Assembly: GCF_011758745.1 (NCBI RefSeq)
Contig: NZ_JAANOV010000001.1
Location: 5,208,001 to 5,272,000 of the forward strand
DNA from: Amycolatopsis granulosa
GTDB lineage: Bacteria; Actinomycetota; Actinomycetes; Mycobacteriales; Pseudonocardiaceae
Reading direction: 5' to 3'
Length of the DNA: 64,000 nucleotides
Below are positions 34,137 to 43,168 of the stretch, piece by piece (the stretch's first letter is position 1; each line of letters begins with the position of its first letter). Under the pieces are notes generated by a model, which had not been told where the DNA came from, made no database searches, and saw only the letters and a list, made by a program, of their open reading frames with translations. Made by a program: the position numbers and the translations under genes.

Positions 34137-35413
34137 ACCCGGTCGATCTGGCCGGGGTCGGGATCGGCCCGGCCAACCTGTCGCTGGCCGCGCTCGCCGC
34201 ACCGGTCGCGGACCTCACGGTCGCGCTGTACGAGCGCAGCACGCAGTTCCGCTGGCACCCCGGCCTGCTGCTGGACGGGACGACGCTGCAGGTGCCTTTC
34301 CTCGCCGACCTGGTGTCCCTAGCCGACCCGACGAGCGAACTGTCCTTCCTGAACTACCTGCGCGAGCGGGACCGGCTCTTCCCGTTCTACTTCGCCGAGC
34401 GGTTCCACGTCCCGCGTGCCGAATACGACGACTACTGCCGGTGGGTCAGCGAGCGGCTGGACAGCTGCCGGTTCGGCGTCGAGATCAACGCGATCGAGTG
34501 GCGGGGCGGGACGTTCCGGCTGCACTCCACGGCCGGTGAACTCAGCGCGCGCCACGTCGTGCTCGGCATCGGCACCGGACCCTGGATGCCGGAACCGCTG
34601 CGCGACCTCGCCGCAGCCCCCGGCGTCCCGGTGATCCACTCGGCGGACTACCTCGCCGAACGCGAACGGCTGCTCGCGCTGCCCGCGGTCACGGTCGTCG
34701 GTTCCGGCCAGTCCGGCGCCGAGGTGTTCCTGGACCTGCTGCGGCACCGCAAACAGCCGGCGGGCCTGCGGTGGGTGACGCGCACGGTCTCGTTCGCGCC
34801 CATGGAGTACTCCAAGCTCGGGCTGGAGCAGTTCACGCCGGACTACACGCGGTTCTTCCACCGGCTGCCGGAGGCCCAGCGCGACCGGCTGCTGCCCGCG
34901 CAATGGCAGCTGTACAAGGGCATCGACGACGCCACGATCGCCGACATCCACGACGAGCTGTACCGCCGCACCGTCGGCGGCGGATGGCCGGGAGTCACCC
35001 TCACGCCGGGCGTGGAGGTCGTGTCCGCGGCGCGGGACGGCGAGCGGATCGCGCTCGGCCTGCGCCACCGGCAGCAGGGCAGCACCGCGACCTGGGTGAC
35101 CGACGCGGTGGTCGCCGCCACCGGCTACCGCGAGCGGCCCCTCGACGGGCTGCTCGGGCCGCTGGCGGACGCGGTCGCCCGCGACGGCCGCGGCCGTCCG
35201 GTCGTCGAGCACGACTACCGGTTGCGGCTCGCGCCGGAAATCGGTGGCGCGATCTTCGTGCAGAACGCCGAGCGGCACACGCACGGCGTGGGCGCGCCGG
35301 ACCTCGGCCTGGCCGCCTGGCGGGCCGCCTCGATCGTCAACGCGGTCTGCGACCGCACCGTCTACCGGCTGCCGTCGCGCACGGCGTTCACCCGGTTCGG
35401 CTTGGAGGAGTGA
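34133..35413 (+). CDS. L-lysine/ornithine/diamine N-hydroxylase (IucD/DesB/SidA type)
   Basis: 426-aa FAD/NADPH N-monooxygenase. FAD motif AGVGIGPANLSLAALAAP at the N-terminus, NADPH motif VVGSGQSGAEVFLDLL near residue 190, and ATGY-type VAATGYRERPLDG near 325. LQVPFLADLVSLADPTS is the family's substrate loop. Expected to N-hydroxylate the diamine from the decarboxylase, making the hydroxamate precursor. GTG 34133 overlaps the previous stop. Regulated by the shared iron box. Confidence 0.9.
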   Translation: MNPVDLAGVGIGPANLSLAALAAPVADLTVALYERSTQFRWHPGLLLDGTTLQVPFLADLVSLADPTSELSFLNYLRERDRLFPFYFAERFHVPRAEYDDYCRWVSERLDSCRFGVEINAIEWRGGTFRLHSTAGELSARHVVLGIGTGPWMPEPLRDLAAAPGVPVIHSADYLAERERLLALPAVTVVGSGQSGAEVFLDLLRHRKQPAGLRWVTRTVSFAPMEYSKLGLEQFTPDYTRFFHRLPEAQRDRLLPAQWQLYKGIDDATIADIHDELYRRTVGGGWPGVTLTPGVEVVSAARDGERIALGLRHRQQGSTATWVTDAVVAATGYRERPLDGLLGPLADAVARDGRGRPVVEHDYRLRLAPEIGGAIFVQNAERHTHGVGAPDLGLAAWRAASIVNAVCDRTVYRLPSRTAFTRFGLEE

Positions 35414-35415
35414 GC

Positions 35416-37179
35416 GTGGAACCTGCTCAGGCGTGGCGCGCGGCCGGCACCCTGATCGTGCACAAGATGCTCGGCGAACTGTCCTACGAGGGCCTGTTCG
35501 ACCCCTCGCCGGTGGGCGACGAGGAGCCCGGGCAGCACCGGCACTGGCGGCTCGCGCTGCCCGGCGTGACCTACGAGTTCCGGGCGCGCCGGGGAGCGTT
35601 CCAGTCCTGGACGGTGCAACCCGGTTCGGCCACCCGCGACGGCGCGCCGGCGACCGATCCGCGGGTGCTGGCCGTGGACACGCGCAAGGAGCTGGGGTTG
35701 TCCGGCGCGCGGCTGGCGGACGTGCTGGCCGAGCTGACCGCCACGGTGACCAACGAGGCCGCCCGGCTGCGCCGCGCACCGACCGCCGCGGAACTGTCCA
35801 CGATGGACTACAACCTGTCGGACGGGCACCTGACCGGGCATCCGCGGCTGGTGCTGAACAAGGGCCGCGTCGGCTTCTCCGCGGCCGACCGTGCCCGCTA
35901 CGCGCCGGAGGCCGGAGCGGACGTGCGGCTGCGGTGGTTCGCGGTGCACCGCGACCACGCGCGCTTCCGGAGCGTGGCCGGGTTGTCGGCCGAGCAGCTG
36001 TTCGCCGCGGAGCTGGACGACGACCAGCGTGCGGAGTTCACGCGCCGCGCCGACCCGGCGGACTACGTCTGGGTTCCCGTGCACCCGTGGCAGGCGGACG
36101 AGATCCTGGGCACCCTCTACGCCGGTGAGCTCGCCACCGGGGTGATGATCGAGCTGGGCGAGTCCCGGGACGCCTACCGTCCACACCAGACGGTGCGCAC
36201 CCTGGCCAACACGACCCGCCCGGACCGCCGGGACGTCAAGACCGCGGTCTCGGTGCGCAACACCCTGGTCTACCGCGGCCTGGCGGCCGGGGCGACCCTC
36301 GCCGGCCCGGCGGTGACCGACTGGCTCAAGCAGGTCGGCGCGGCGGACCCGCTGCTCACCGGCGAGTACCGGTTCGAGCTGCTCGGCGAGGTGGCGAGCG
36401 TCTCGGTCGAGCATCCGCTGTTCGGCACCATCGAGGAGCTGCCCTACCGGTTCCACGAAACGCTCGGCGCGCTGTGGCGCGAACCGCTGCGGTCGCGGCT
36501 GGCCGAAGGCGAGCAGGCGATCTCGTTCGCCGCGCTGCCCTACCGCGACCCGTCGGGAGCCGCGGTCATCACCGGCCTGATCGAGCGGTCCGGCTGGGAC
36601 GCGGAACGCTGGTGCGCCACCGTGTTCGACCTGCTGCTCACCCCGCTGCTCCAGTGGCTGCTGCGCTACGGCGTCGGGTTCTGCCCGCACGGCCAGAACC
36701 TGATCCTGATCGCCGACGAGCGCGGGCGGCCGCTGCGGGTGGCGATCAAGGACTTCGCGCAGGGCGTCGACCTGCTCGACGAGGACCTCGACTGCTACCG
36801 GCTGCTCCCGCCGGAGGCCGCCGACGAGATGCTCCGGTGGCCGGCGCACCTGCTCGCGCAATCGCTGTTCAGCTCGGTGTTCTCCGGGCAGCTGCGGTTC
36901 TGGGCGGAGATCCTGCTCGACGACCTGGGCTTCCCGCGGGCCCGGTTCTGGCAGCTGGTGCGCGAGGTCGTGGGCCGCTACCGGGCGGACAACCCGGACG
37001 TCGCCGCGCGGTTCGACGCGTGCCTGCTGCTCGGCCCGGACGTGGAGCGGGTCACGCTGAACCGGGAACACCTGGCGGGGCAGGGCTTCGACAAGGTCGA
37101 CCGGGACGACGAGTTCGACGTGCGCTGGGGCCGGGTGCCCAACCCGCTGCACGCCGCGGACCCGGCGGGGGCGTGGTGA
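35416..37179 (+). CDS. IucA/IucC family NRPS-independent siderophore synthetase
   Basis: 587 aa. STMDYNLSDGHLTGHPRLVLNKGR near residue 118-141 (here cited by position), PVHPWQADEI near 225, TRPDRRDVKTAVSVRNT near 270 and GFCPHGQNLILIADERGRP near 420 are the ATP/Mg and substrate motifs of the family. The C-terminal FerIII-type region ends FDKVDRDDEFDVRWGRVPNP. It joins hydroxylated amines to carboxylates with ATP. GTG 35416 is chosen, 6-7 nt after GGAGGA. Stop overlaps the GS-like start (GTGA). Which NIS type (A, B or C) cannot be read by eye. Confidence 0.92.
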   Translation: MEPAQAWRAAGTLIVHKMLGELSYEGLFDPSPVGDEEPGQHRHWRLALPGVTYEFRARRGAFQSWTVQPGSATRDGAPATDPRVLAVDTRKELGLSGARLADVLAELTATVTNEAARLRRAPTAAELSTMDYNLSDGHLTGHPRLVLNKGRVGFSAADRARYAPEAGADVRLRWFAVHRDHARFRSVAGLSAEQLFAAELDDDQRAEFTRRADPADYVWVPVHPWQADEILGTLYAGELATGVMIELGESRDAYRPHQTVRTLANTTRPDRRDVKTAVSVRNTLVYRGLAAGATLAGPAVTDWLKQVGAADPLLTGEYRFELLGEVASVSVEHPLFGTIEELPYRFHETLGALWREPLRSRLAEGEQAISFAALPYRDPSGAAVITGLIERSGWDAERWCATVFDLLLTPLLQWLLRYGVGFCPHGQNLILIADERGRPLRVAIKDFAQGVDLLDEDLDCYRLLPPEAADEMLRWPAHLLAQSLFSSVFSGQLRFWAEILLDDLGFPRARFWQLVREVVGRYRADNPDVAARFDACLLLGPDVERVTLNREHLAGQGFDKVDRDDEFDVRWGRVPNPLHAADPAGAW

Positions 37180-38501
37180 GATCGCCCCGGCCGGTCGGGC
37201 CGCGCACGCTCGCCGACCGCGCCGCCGCCGCCCGCGGCATGCGTGCGGCGCTGGCCCGCGCCGACTCCTCGCGGGTGTTGCTGCTGGTGCCCGATCCGCA
37301 CGCGCGGTTCGCCGCGGTCGAGCTGTCCGGGCGGTTCGTGGCCGAGGAGGTGCTGGCCGGCGGCTACGGGCTGTGCACCTACGTGTTCGTGTGGGACGTG
37401 GAACGGCAGCCACTGCCGCTGGGGCCGGACCACGTCCTGGCGCGGTACCTCGGCGGCTACGGCGACCTGCGGATGCGGCCGGACCCGGCGACGATCACCG
37501 CGCTGCCGGACGGGTTGTGCGGCATCGTGTGCGACGTCGAATGGCCGGACGGGCAGCCGGTCCGGGCCGCGCCGCGGCAGGCGCTGACCGAACAGCTGAC
37601 CGCCCTGGAAGCGCTCGGGTACGTGCCCTCGGCGGGGCTCGAGCACGAGGTGGTGTTCCGCGACGCGGACGGAGCGCTGAGCCCGCACGGCGTGGACTAC
37701 GCGGTCGGCGGGACCGAACGGATGCGACCGCTGCTGCGCGACCTGCGCGTGGCGCTGGACCGCTCCGGCCTCGGGGTGGAGTCCGCCCGCGCGGAATGCC
37801 ATCCCGGGCAGTACGAGATCGTGCTGCGGCACCGGGACGCACTCGCCGCGTGCGACGACGCCCTGCTGCAGCAGCTCGTGGTGCGGTCGGTGGCCGCCGA
37901 GCACGGTGTGACGGCGAGCTACCTGGCCGCCCCGGAGCCGGGACAGGGCAGCTCGTGCCACGTGCACCTGTCGCTGGCCACGGTCGCCGGACAACCCGCC
38001 GCCGGGAGCGGCACCGGGTTGCCGCCGGTGATGGCGTCGTTCCTCGCCGGGGTGCTGCGGGAAGCCGCGGCGCTCACGCCGATCTGGGCGCCGACGTGGA
38101 ACAGCTACGTGCGGCTGCGGACCGCGCCGTTCTCGCCCCGGGAGCTGCGCTGGGGCGTGGACGACCGGACGGCCGCGGTGCGGGTCGCGGGACGGGACGG
38201 GTCGCTGCGGCTGGAGTTCCGCTTCCCGGGTGCCGACGCCCAACCCCACCTGGTGCTCGCGGCGCTGCTGGCCGCGGGGCGGGCGGGCATCGAGGAGCGG
38301 CTTCCGGCGCCGCCGCCCGATGTCGTGCTCGGTGCGTTGCCCGGCACGCCCTGGGAGGCGCTGGCCGGGCTCGACCGGGTCGCGAAACTGCTCGGCGACG
38401 AGGTCGCGGCTCAGCAGGAGGCGTTGCTGCGGGCGGAACTCGACGCGGGCTGCACGGCGGTCACGGACTGGCAGCGCCGGCGGGGCGCCGCGCGGGGGTG
38501 A
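37176..38501 (+). CDS. glutamine-synthetase-like ATP-dependent amide ligase
   Basis: 441 aa. Beta-grasp-like N-terminus, then the catalytic GS features: LEHEVVFRD near residue 155, ARAECHPGQYEIVLRHRDAL near 205, GQGSSCHVHLSL near 255, WAPTWNSYVRLRTAPFSP near 305 and LEFRFPGADAQPHLVLAALL near 350. True glutamine synthetase is unlikely; relatives ligate glutamate to polyamines (GlnA4 or PuuA type). Coupled by GTGA to the IucA/IucC gene, so it belongs to the siderophore pathway, perhaps adding or closing an amide. 3' end overlaps the GT87 gene on the other strand by 41 bp. Confidence 0.82.
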   Translation: MRSPRPVGPRTLADRAAAARGMRAALARADSSRVLLLVPDPHARFAAVELSGRFVAEEVLAGGYGLCTYVFVWDVERQPLPLGPDHVLARYLGGYGDLRMRPDPATITALPDGLCGIVCDVEWPDGQPVRAAPRQALTEQLTALEALGYVPSAGLEHEVVFRDADGALSPHGVDYAVGGTERMRPLLRDLRVALDRSGLGVESARAECHPGQYEIVLRHRDALAACDDALLQQLVVRSVAAEHGVTASYLAAPEPGQGSSCHVHLSLATVAGQPAAGSGTGLPPVMASFLAGVLREAAALTPIWAPTWNSYVRLRTAPFSPRELRWGVDDRTAAVRVAGRDGSLRLEFRFPGADAQPHLVLAALLAAGRAGIEERLPAPPPDVVLGALPGTPWEALAGLDRVAKLLGDEVAAQQEALLRAELDAGCTAVTDWQRRRGAARG

Positions 38502-39699
38502 CCGGCTCGTCCAGGGGCTGCGGCCGCTTCCGCCGGAGGATCGCGAAGGCGAGCAGCAGCGCGATGCCCAGCAGCACGTAGGTGGCGGCGGAGAGCTGCT
38601 CGGGGAGGCTCCAGTCGCGGTGCACCACGGGGAAGTCGGTTTCCGGCAGGTTCTGGAACGGCGCCAGGATGAACAGCACCGTCGTCAGCACCCCCCACGC
38701 GAGCCAGACGGCCGCGAGCCACGACCGTTCCGCAGCGCGGCGGGCGGCGAAGGCCAGCATCACCACCAGCGCCGGCACCACCCACACGTAGTAGTGCGAC
38801 CACGAGGTGGGGGAGACGAGCAGCGCCAGACCCGCGTTGGCCAGCAGCGCGAGCACCGGCTCGGCCCGGCGCATCGCGCTCACCACCACCGCCAGCAGCG
38901 CGAGCACCAGCACGAGCCACACGGCCTTCTCCGCCACCCCGGACAGCCCGGTGCGGACGATCACCGCCTCGATGGCCTGGTTGGTCTTGAACGCGGTGCC
39001 GCTGACTCCGCCGCCGTTCAGGCCGCCCCGGAACCAGTACGTGACGGAGCCGCCGAAGTCGGCGGCGAAGCCGATCGCGGTCGCCACGCCGAACGTGATC
39101 GCCGAGATGATCGCCGACCGGTAGTCACGGCGGATCAGGAAGTACAGCACGAACGCCGCGGGGGTCAGCTTGAGCGCGGCGGCCAGGCCGATGCCGAACC
39201 CGCGTGGCCAGACCGTGCGGCCCGCGAGGCAGTCGACCGCCACCAGGGCCATCATGATGATGCTGACCTGCCCGAACCCGAATGTCTCGGTCACCGGCTC
39301 GAGGAAGACCGTCAGCGGCAGCACGACCGAGGCCACCGCGACCCCACCGGCCCGGCCCAGTGACGGCCGCACCGCGCGGGCCGCCAGGTAGACGGCGCCG
39401 AACATGCAGATCCAGTTGAGGACGTACAGCGTCGCCACCGCGGCGCTCCACGGCAGCATCGCCAGCGGCGACAACAGCAACGCGGCGAACGGCGGGTACA
39501 CGAACGGCAGGTGCGCCCCGTTCGCGACCGGCGGCAGCGGGCCGTACATGTCCTTGCCGTCCCACCAGGCCTGCACGCCGAAGCGGTAGACCTCCAGGTC
39601 GAGCTGGGGGTGCGGCGGCAGGGCGTGCATCATGCCGCGCATCGCGAAGTACAGCCAGACCACACACGGCACCGGCACCAGCCACAGGTATTTGCGCAT
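38461..39699 (-). CDS. GT87-family (DUF2029) polyprenyl-linked glycosyltransferase
   Basis: 412 aa with about ten hydrophobic helices. LDLEVYRFGVQAWWDGKDMYG near residue 34 carries the catalytic acid; GLAAALKLTPAAFVLYFLIRRDY near 195 and SPTSWSHYYVWVVPALVVML near 310 are GT87 signatures. It is related to the aftC gene at 18.1-19.4 kb but clearly different. Likely a mannosyl- or arabinosyltransferase of the cell envelope; donor is unknown. Convergent with the GS-like gene. Confidence 0.85.
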   Translation of the reverse strand: MRKYLWLVPVPCVVWLYFAMRGMMHALPPHPQLDLEVYRFGVQAWWDGKDMYGPLPPVANGAHLPFVYPPFAALLLSPLAMLPWSAAVATLYVLNWICMFGAVYLAARAVRPSLGRAGGVAVASVVLPLTVFLEPVTETFGFGQVSIIMMALVAVDCLAGRTVWPRGFGIGLAAALKLTPAAFVLYFLIRRDYRSAIISAITFGVATAIGFAADFGGSVTYWFRGGLNGGGVSGTAFKTNQAIEAVIVRTGLSGVAEKAVWLVLVLALLAVVVSAMRRAEPVLALLANAGLALLVSPTSWSHYYVWVVPALVVMLAFAARRAAERSWLAAVWLAWGVLTTVLFILAPFQNLPETDFPVVHRDWSLPEQLSAATYVLLGIALLLAFAILRRKRPQPLDEPVTPARRPAGAASP

Positions 39700-39732
39700 C
39701 GGAACCCACTGTAGCGATTCGATAACGGCTGC

Positions 39733-40692
39733 TCACGCCGCCCTGCGGTGTACCCGCCGGTAGGCCGACGGAGGTGTCCCGCACAGCTCCACGAACGCCT
39801 GTCGCAACGTCTCGGCCGAGCTGAACCCGCAGCGCCGCGCGACGGCGGTGAGCGGCAGGTCCGTGGTGGCGAGCAGCTGTGACGCGGCTTCGGTGCGGGC
39901 GCGCCGGACGAACCGCCCCGGTGGGGTGCCCAGGTGCTGCTGGAACAGTCTCGTCAGCTGCCGTGTGCTCAAACCCGCCCGCGCCGCCAGCGCGCCGGTC
40001 GACAAGTCATCGTCCGGATGTCCGGTGATCTGGGCGACGAGGTCGGCCACCTGCCGGTGCCCGGGCGGGGGAGCGGCGAGGAACATGCTGACCTGTGCCT
40101 GGTTGCCCGGCCGCTGCAGGTAGGTGACCAGCGAGCGGGCCACCTCGCGAGCCATCGTGGGGCCGTGGTCGGCCTCGACGAACGACAACGTGAGGTCCAG
40201 CCCGCTGGTGACCCCGGCGGCCGTGTGGACGTTGCCGTCCTGGACGAACAGCGGTGCCGGGTCGACGGTGACCGCGGGGTAGTCGGTCGCCAGCTTGCCC
40301 GCCCACCTCCAGTGGGTGGTGGCCTGGCGGCCGGTGAGCAGGCCCGCCGCCGCGAGCACGCTGGCCCCCGTGCAGACCGACGCGACCCGCCTCGCCCGGG
40401 CGGCCACCCGGCGGACGTGCGTGATGAGTTTGACGTCCGCAGCGGCCCGCTCGTGCCCGAACCCGCCCGCGATGATCAGGGTGTCGACGGGGCCGCGTAG
40501 CTGGTCGAGCCGGCCCTGGGCGGCGAGCTGGATGCCGGCTTGGCAGCGGATGGGTCGGCCGTCGAGGCTGACCACGCGGATGTCGTAGGGCGGCGTGGCG
40601 CCGTGGTGGTTGGCGGCGTCGAGGACGTCGTGGGGGCAGGCGATGTCGAGCAGGGCGGACTCCGCGTATCCGACGATCACCATGCGGCGCAC
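39733..40692 (-). CDS. GlxA-type AraC regulator with amidase-like N-terminal domain
   Basis: 319 aa. N-terminal DJ-1/PfpI-like domain: DTLIIAGGFGHERA near residue 75, VASVCTGASVLAAAGLL near 115 with the elbow Cys, and ATTHWRWAGKL. C-terminal AraC helix-turn-helix pair: ARAGLSTRQLTRLFQQHLGTPPG (cited in part) and VARRCGFSSAETLRQAFVE. GTG 40692 or the ATG three codons later starts it. It is divergent from a stand-alone PfpI-like gene, which it probably controls. Confidence 0.9.
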   Translation of the reverse strand: MRRMVIVGYAESALLDIACPHDVLDAANHHGATPPYDIRVVSLDGRPIRCQAGIQLAAQGRLDQLRGPVDTLIIAGGFGHERAAADVKLITHVRRVAARARRVASVCTGASVLAAAGLLTGRQATTHWRWAGKLATDYPAVTVDPAPLFVQDGNVHTAAGVTSGLDLTLSFVEADHGPTMAREVARSLVTYLQRPGNQAQVSMFLAAPPPGHRQVADLVAQITGHPDDDLSTGALAARAGLSTRQLTRLFQQHLGTPPGRFVRRARTEAASQLLATTDLPLTAVARRCGFSSAETLRQAFVELCGTPPSAYRRVHRRAA

Positions 40693-40782
40693 AGCGCAAG
40701 GGTAGCCGTCCGTGCGACGACGATCCCAGGCTTCCGGACATCGGTCCGCCACAGCCCGGTCGCGGGCGGCATCGTGACCGGC

Positions 40783-41475
40783 ATGAAGACGATTGCTTTC
40801 GTGCTGTACCCGGGGCTGACGCCGCTGGATCTCGTCGGTCCGCTCCAGGTGTTGTCCGCGCTGCCGATCGCCGACCCGTCCTTCGAGACGGCCGTGGTCG
40901 CCGCGTCCCTGGACCCGGTCACGAGCGACACCCCCGTCCGTCTGGCGGCGGACCGCACCTTCGACGAGGTGCCCGCCCCGTACGCCGTGGTGGTGCCCGG
41001 CGGGCTGACCGGAACCATGCGCTCCCTGGCCGATCAGCGGCTGGTGGACTACGTGCGCTCCGCGGCGGCGACGGCGGAGGTGACCGCGTCGGTGTGCACC
41101 GGTTCCCTGATCCTCGGCGCGGCCGGCCTGCTGAAGGACCGCGAAGCGACCACACACTGGTCGTTCCTGGAGACGCTGCGCGAATTCGGCGCCCTGCCGG
41201 TCCGGCGCCGCTGGGTGGCCGACGGGGCGGTGCTGACCGCGGCGGGGGTTGCCGCCGGCATCGACATGGCCCTCCACCTGGCGGCGCGCTTCGCCGGCGA
41301 GGACGTCGCGCGCGTGCTGCAGTTCGCGATCGAGTACGACCCGGAGCCGCCCTTCGGCGGCCTCGACTGGAGCGCCGCCCCGCGAGAACTGTTCCACGGG
41401 CTCGGGAGGAGTGCCCTGGCCGAGGGGCTGGCGGACGAACCCGCGCTGCGGGCCCGCCTGACCGCGCGGCTGTGA
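40783..41475 (+). CDS. DJ-1/PfpI family protein
   Basis: 230 aa, class I glutamine-amidotransferase-like fold. TIAFVLYPGLTPLDLVGPLQ opening, nucleophile Cys in TASVCTGSLILGAAGLL near residue 105, followed by ATTHWSFLETL. Members include isonitrile hydratases and glyoxalases. It has the same catalytic elbow as the adjacent regulator, and the two are divergent with 90 bp between starts. ATG 40783. Confidence 0.9.
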   Translation: MKTIAFVLYPGLTPLDLVGPLQVLSALPIADPSFETAVVAASLDPVTSDTPVRLAADRTFDEVPAPYAVVVPGGLTGTMRSLADQRLVDYVRSAAATAEVTASVCTGSLILGAAGLLKDREATTHWSFLETLREFGALPVRRRWVADGAVLTAAGVAAGIDMALHLAARFAGEDVARVLQFAIEYDPEPPFGGLDWSAAPRELFHGLGRSALAEGLADEPALRARLTARL

Positions 41476-41597
41476 TCGGACGCCTCCAGGGCGGTCCCGC
41501 CGTTTCCCCAGGTGGAGTGGATGAGGGACCCCGCTACCGGTGCGTGTGCCGCCCGTAATAAGCTAGTCCCCGTCGCCGCCGCTGCGGTGGGGACGGC

Positions 41598-41672
<75 letters not shown>

Positions 41673-41677
41673 CGGCA

Positions 41678-41712
41678 GCGGTCCGTTTACGCAGGTAGAC
41701 GGGCCGCTTTCG
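41678..41712 (+). terminator. terminator-like hairpin after tRNA-Pro, supplied by the element
   Basis: GCGGTCCGT at 41678-41686 pairs with ACGGGCCGC at 41699-41707 (one G-T wobble), followed by TTTCG. It lies 6 nt after the tRNA end, inside the AICE, and replaces the chromosomal terminator now displaced to 52133. Confidence 0.65.
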
Positions 41713-41738
41713 TCTTTCTACGAGAGAACCGCCCCGGG

Positions 41739-41765
41739 GCATGCCACATTCATGCCACACGGGGC
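41739..41765 (+). repeat. integrase arm-type repeat near attL
   Basis: 27-bp sequence beginning GCATGCCACATTCATGCCAC. A near copy (3 mismatches) lies at 51959-51985 near attR in the same orientation. Each contains two ATGCCA half sites 10-11 bp apart. Distances from the att cores are 67 and about 99 bp, typical of arm sites bound by tyrosine integrases. Confidence 0.6.
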
Positions 41766-41786
41766 GGTTCTCGTTGTTCGCCGTTG

Positions 41787-42992
41787 TCAGGCTGCCCGCT
41801 TGTCCAGGGCAGCCGTCCGCCGGAGATCGAGCACGTCGGCGACCTCGTCCAGCCGGTCCGGGAACAGGTGCCCGTAGATGTTCAGCGTCATGGCCGCGTC
41901 GGCGTGCCCGAGCATCTGCTGGAGCACCTTGACGTCCGCTCCGGCCGCGATCGCCAGCGAGGCCGCGGTGTGGCGGAGCTTGTGCGGGGTCAGGCCCTCG
42001 ACACCGAGTTTGGCTTCCTTCACCGCGGCGTTGAACTCCCGGACTCGCCAGTTGTTCGCGCGGAGTGAGTGCCCGCGGGCGGTGCGGAAGATCAGCTCGT
42101 TGTCCGGCCGGTTGCCGATGACCTTGCGCAGCTCGGGGACCAGGGACGCCGGGATCGGCACCGTGCGCCGCTTGCCGGTCTTCGGCAGGCCCTCGTGCTG
42201 GACGCCGTTGACCTCGTAGAAGGTCGTCGCGACCCGGACGCGCCGCTTGTCGAGGTCCATCCGCCCGATGCGCAGCGCGGCAGCCTCGCCCCAGCGGAGG
42301 CCGGTGTAGGCCAGGAGCAGGATCAAGGCCCGGTTGACCGCAGCCGAGGCGGTCGGCACGCCGTACTTGGTCGTGAGACTGCCGGCCGCATCGGCGAGCC
42401 GCTCGATCTGCTCGTAGCTCAGGTAGACGTGCTCGTTCTCCGGGCGGATGGGGAGCTTCACGCCGCGGGCCGGGTTGACCTGCAAGCGACGGGGCACGCA
42501 CCACTCCAGGACCATCGCGAGCACGCGGTAGGCATGCCGGGTCTGCGATGGCCCGAGCCCGCTGCCTTCCTCCGACTTCGGCTTGAGCAGCGCGGCCACC
42601 CACGTGGCGATGTCCTCGCGGTCCACCGCGTGCAACTGCATGTCGCCCCAGCGCGGAATGACGTGGTTGTCGAGGATGCCCCGGTACTTCCACCACGTGG
42701 ACTTCTTGAGGTCGTGGCGGGACTCCAGCCACTTCTCCGCCATGTCGCTGACCGTGACCTTGCTGGCGGCCGGATCGACGTAGGTGCCCGCGTTGAGATC
42801 CGCTTCCAGCTCGGTCCGCCGGGCCTCAGCACGGGCCTTGTTCGGCGCGACCTCCGAACGGAGCTTGCCCGCCCGGTCGTAGTACTGCACGAGCCACCGC
42901 GACGGCGGTTGCCGTCCCTTGGCCTTGGCCCGCTTGACCGCCTCCTGGTAGTCCTTCTTCTTCGTGCGGTCGTAGACCCATGCGCGAGCCAT
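41787..42992 (-). CDS. int: tyrosine-family integrase of the AICE
   Basis: 401 aa. N-terminal SAM-like DNA-binding part (residues 60-170: TVSDMAEKWLESRHDLKKST). Catalytic domain with Arg I in LLLAYTGLRWGEAAALR near 235, HxLR in LTPHKLRHTAASLAIAAG near 335, His/Trp position in LQQMLGHADAAMTLNIYGHL with the nucleophile Tyr near 375. All catalytic residues are present. ATG 42992 overlaps the xis stop by 1 nt. It catalyses site-specific integration into tRNA-Pro and, with Xis, excision. Confidence 0.96.
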   Translation of the reverse strand: MARAWVYDRTKKKDYQEAVKRAKAKGRQPPSRWLVQYYDRAGKLRSEVAPNKARAEARRTELEADLNAGTYVDPAASKVTVSDMAEKWLESRHDLKKSTWWKYRGILDNHVIPRWGDMQLHAVDREDIATWVAALLKPKSEEGSGLGPSQTRHAYRVLAMVLEWCVPRRLQVNPARGVKLPIRPENEHVYLSYEQIERLADAAGSLTTKYGVPTASAAVNRALILLLAYTGLRWGEAAALRIGRMDLDKRRVRVATTFYEVNGVQHEGLPKTGKRRTVPIPASLVPELRKVIGNRPDNELIFRTARGHSLRANNWRVREFNAAVKEAKLGVEGLTPHKLRHTAASLAIAAGADVKVLQQMLGHADAAMTLNIYGHLFPDRLDEVADVLDLRRTAALDKRAA

Positions 42993-43168
42993 CAGGCCAC
43001 TCCCTGCTGTTCGATCCAGGCGTCCACGTCCTCCGGGCGGTACCGGACGTACTTGCCGACACGGCGACCAGTCGGCCCGTAGCCCTTGGTGCGCCACTGG
43101 TAGAGCGTGCCCTTGGGGATGCCGAGGTAGTCGGCCAAGTCCTCAATGGACAACAGTTTCTGACTCAT
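42992..43168 (-). CDS. xis: excisionase, MerR/AlpA-like helix-turn-helix
   Basis: 58 aa. LLSIEDLADYLGIPKGTLYQ and KGYGPTGRRVGKYVRYRPED match the excisionase-type winged helix. It lies between rep and int with 4-nt (ATGA) and 1-nt overlaps, the rep-xis-int order of pSAM2. It bends DNA at att for excision. Confidence 0.92.
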   Translation of the reverse strand: MSQKLLSIEDLADYLGIPKGTLYQWRTKGYGPTGRRVGKYVRYRPEDVDAWIEQQGVA

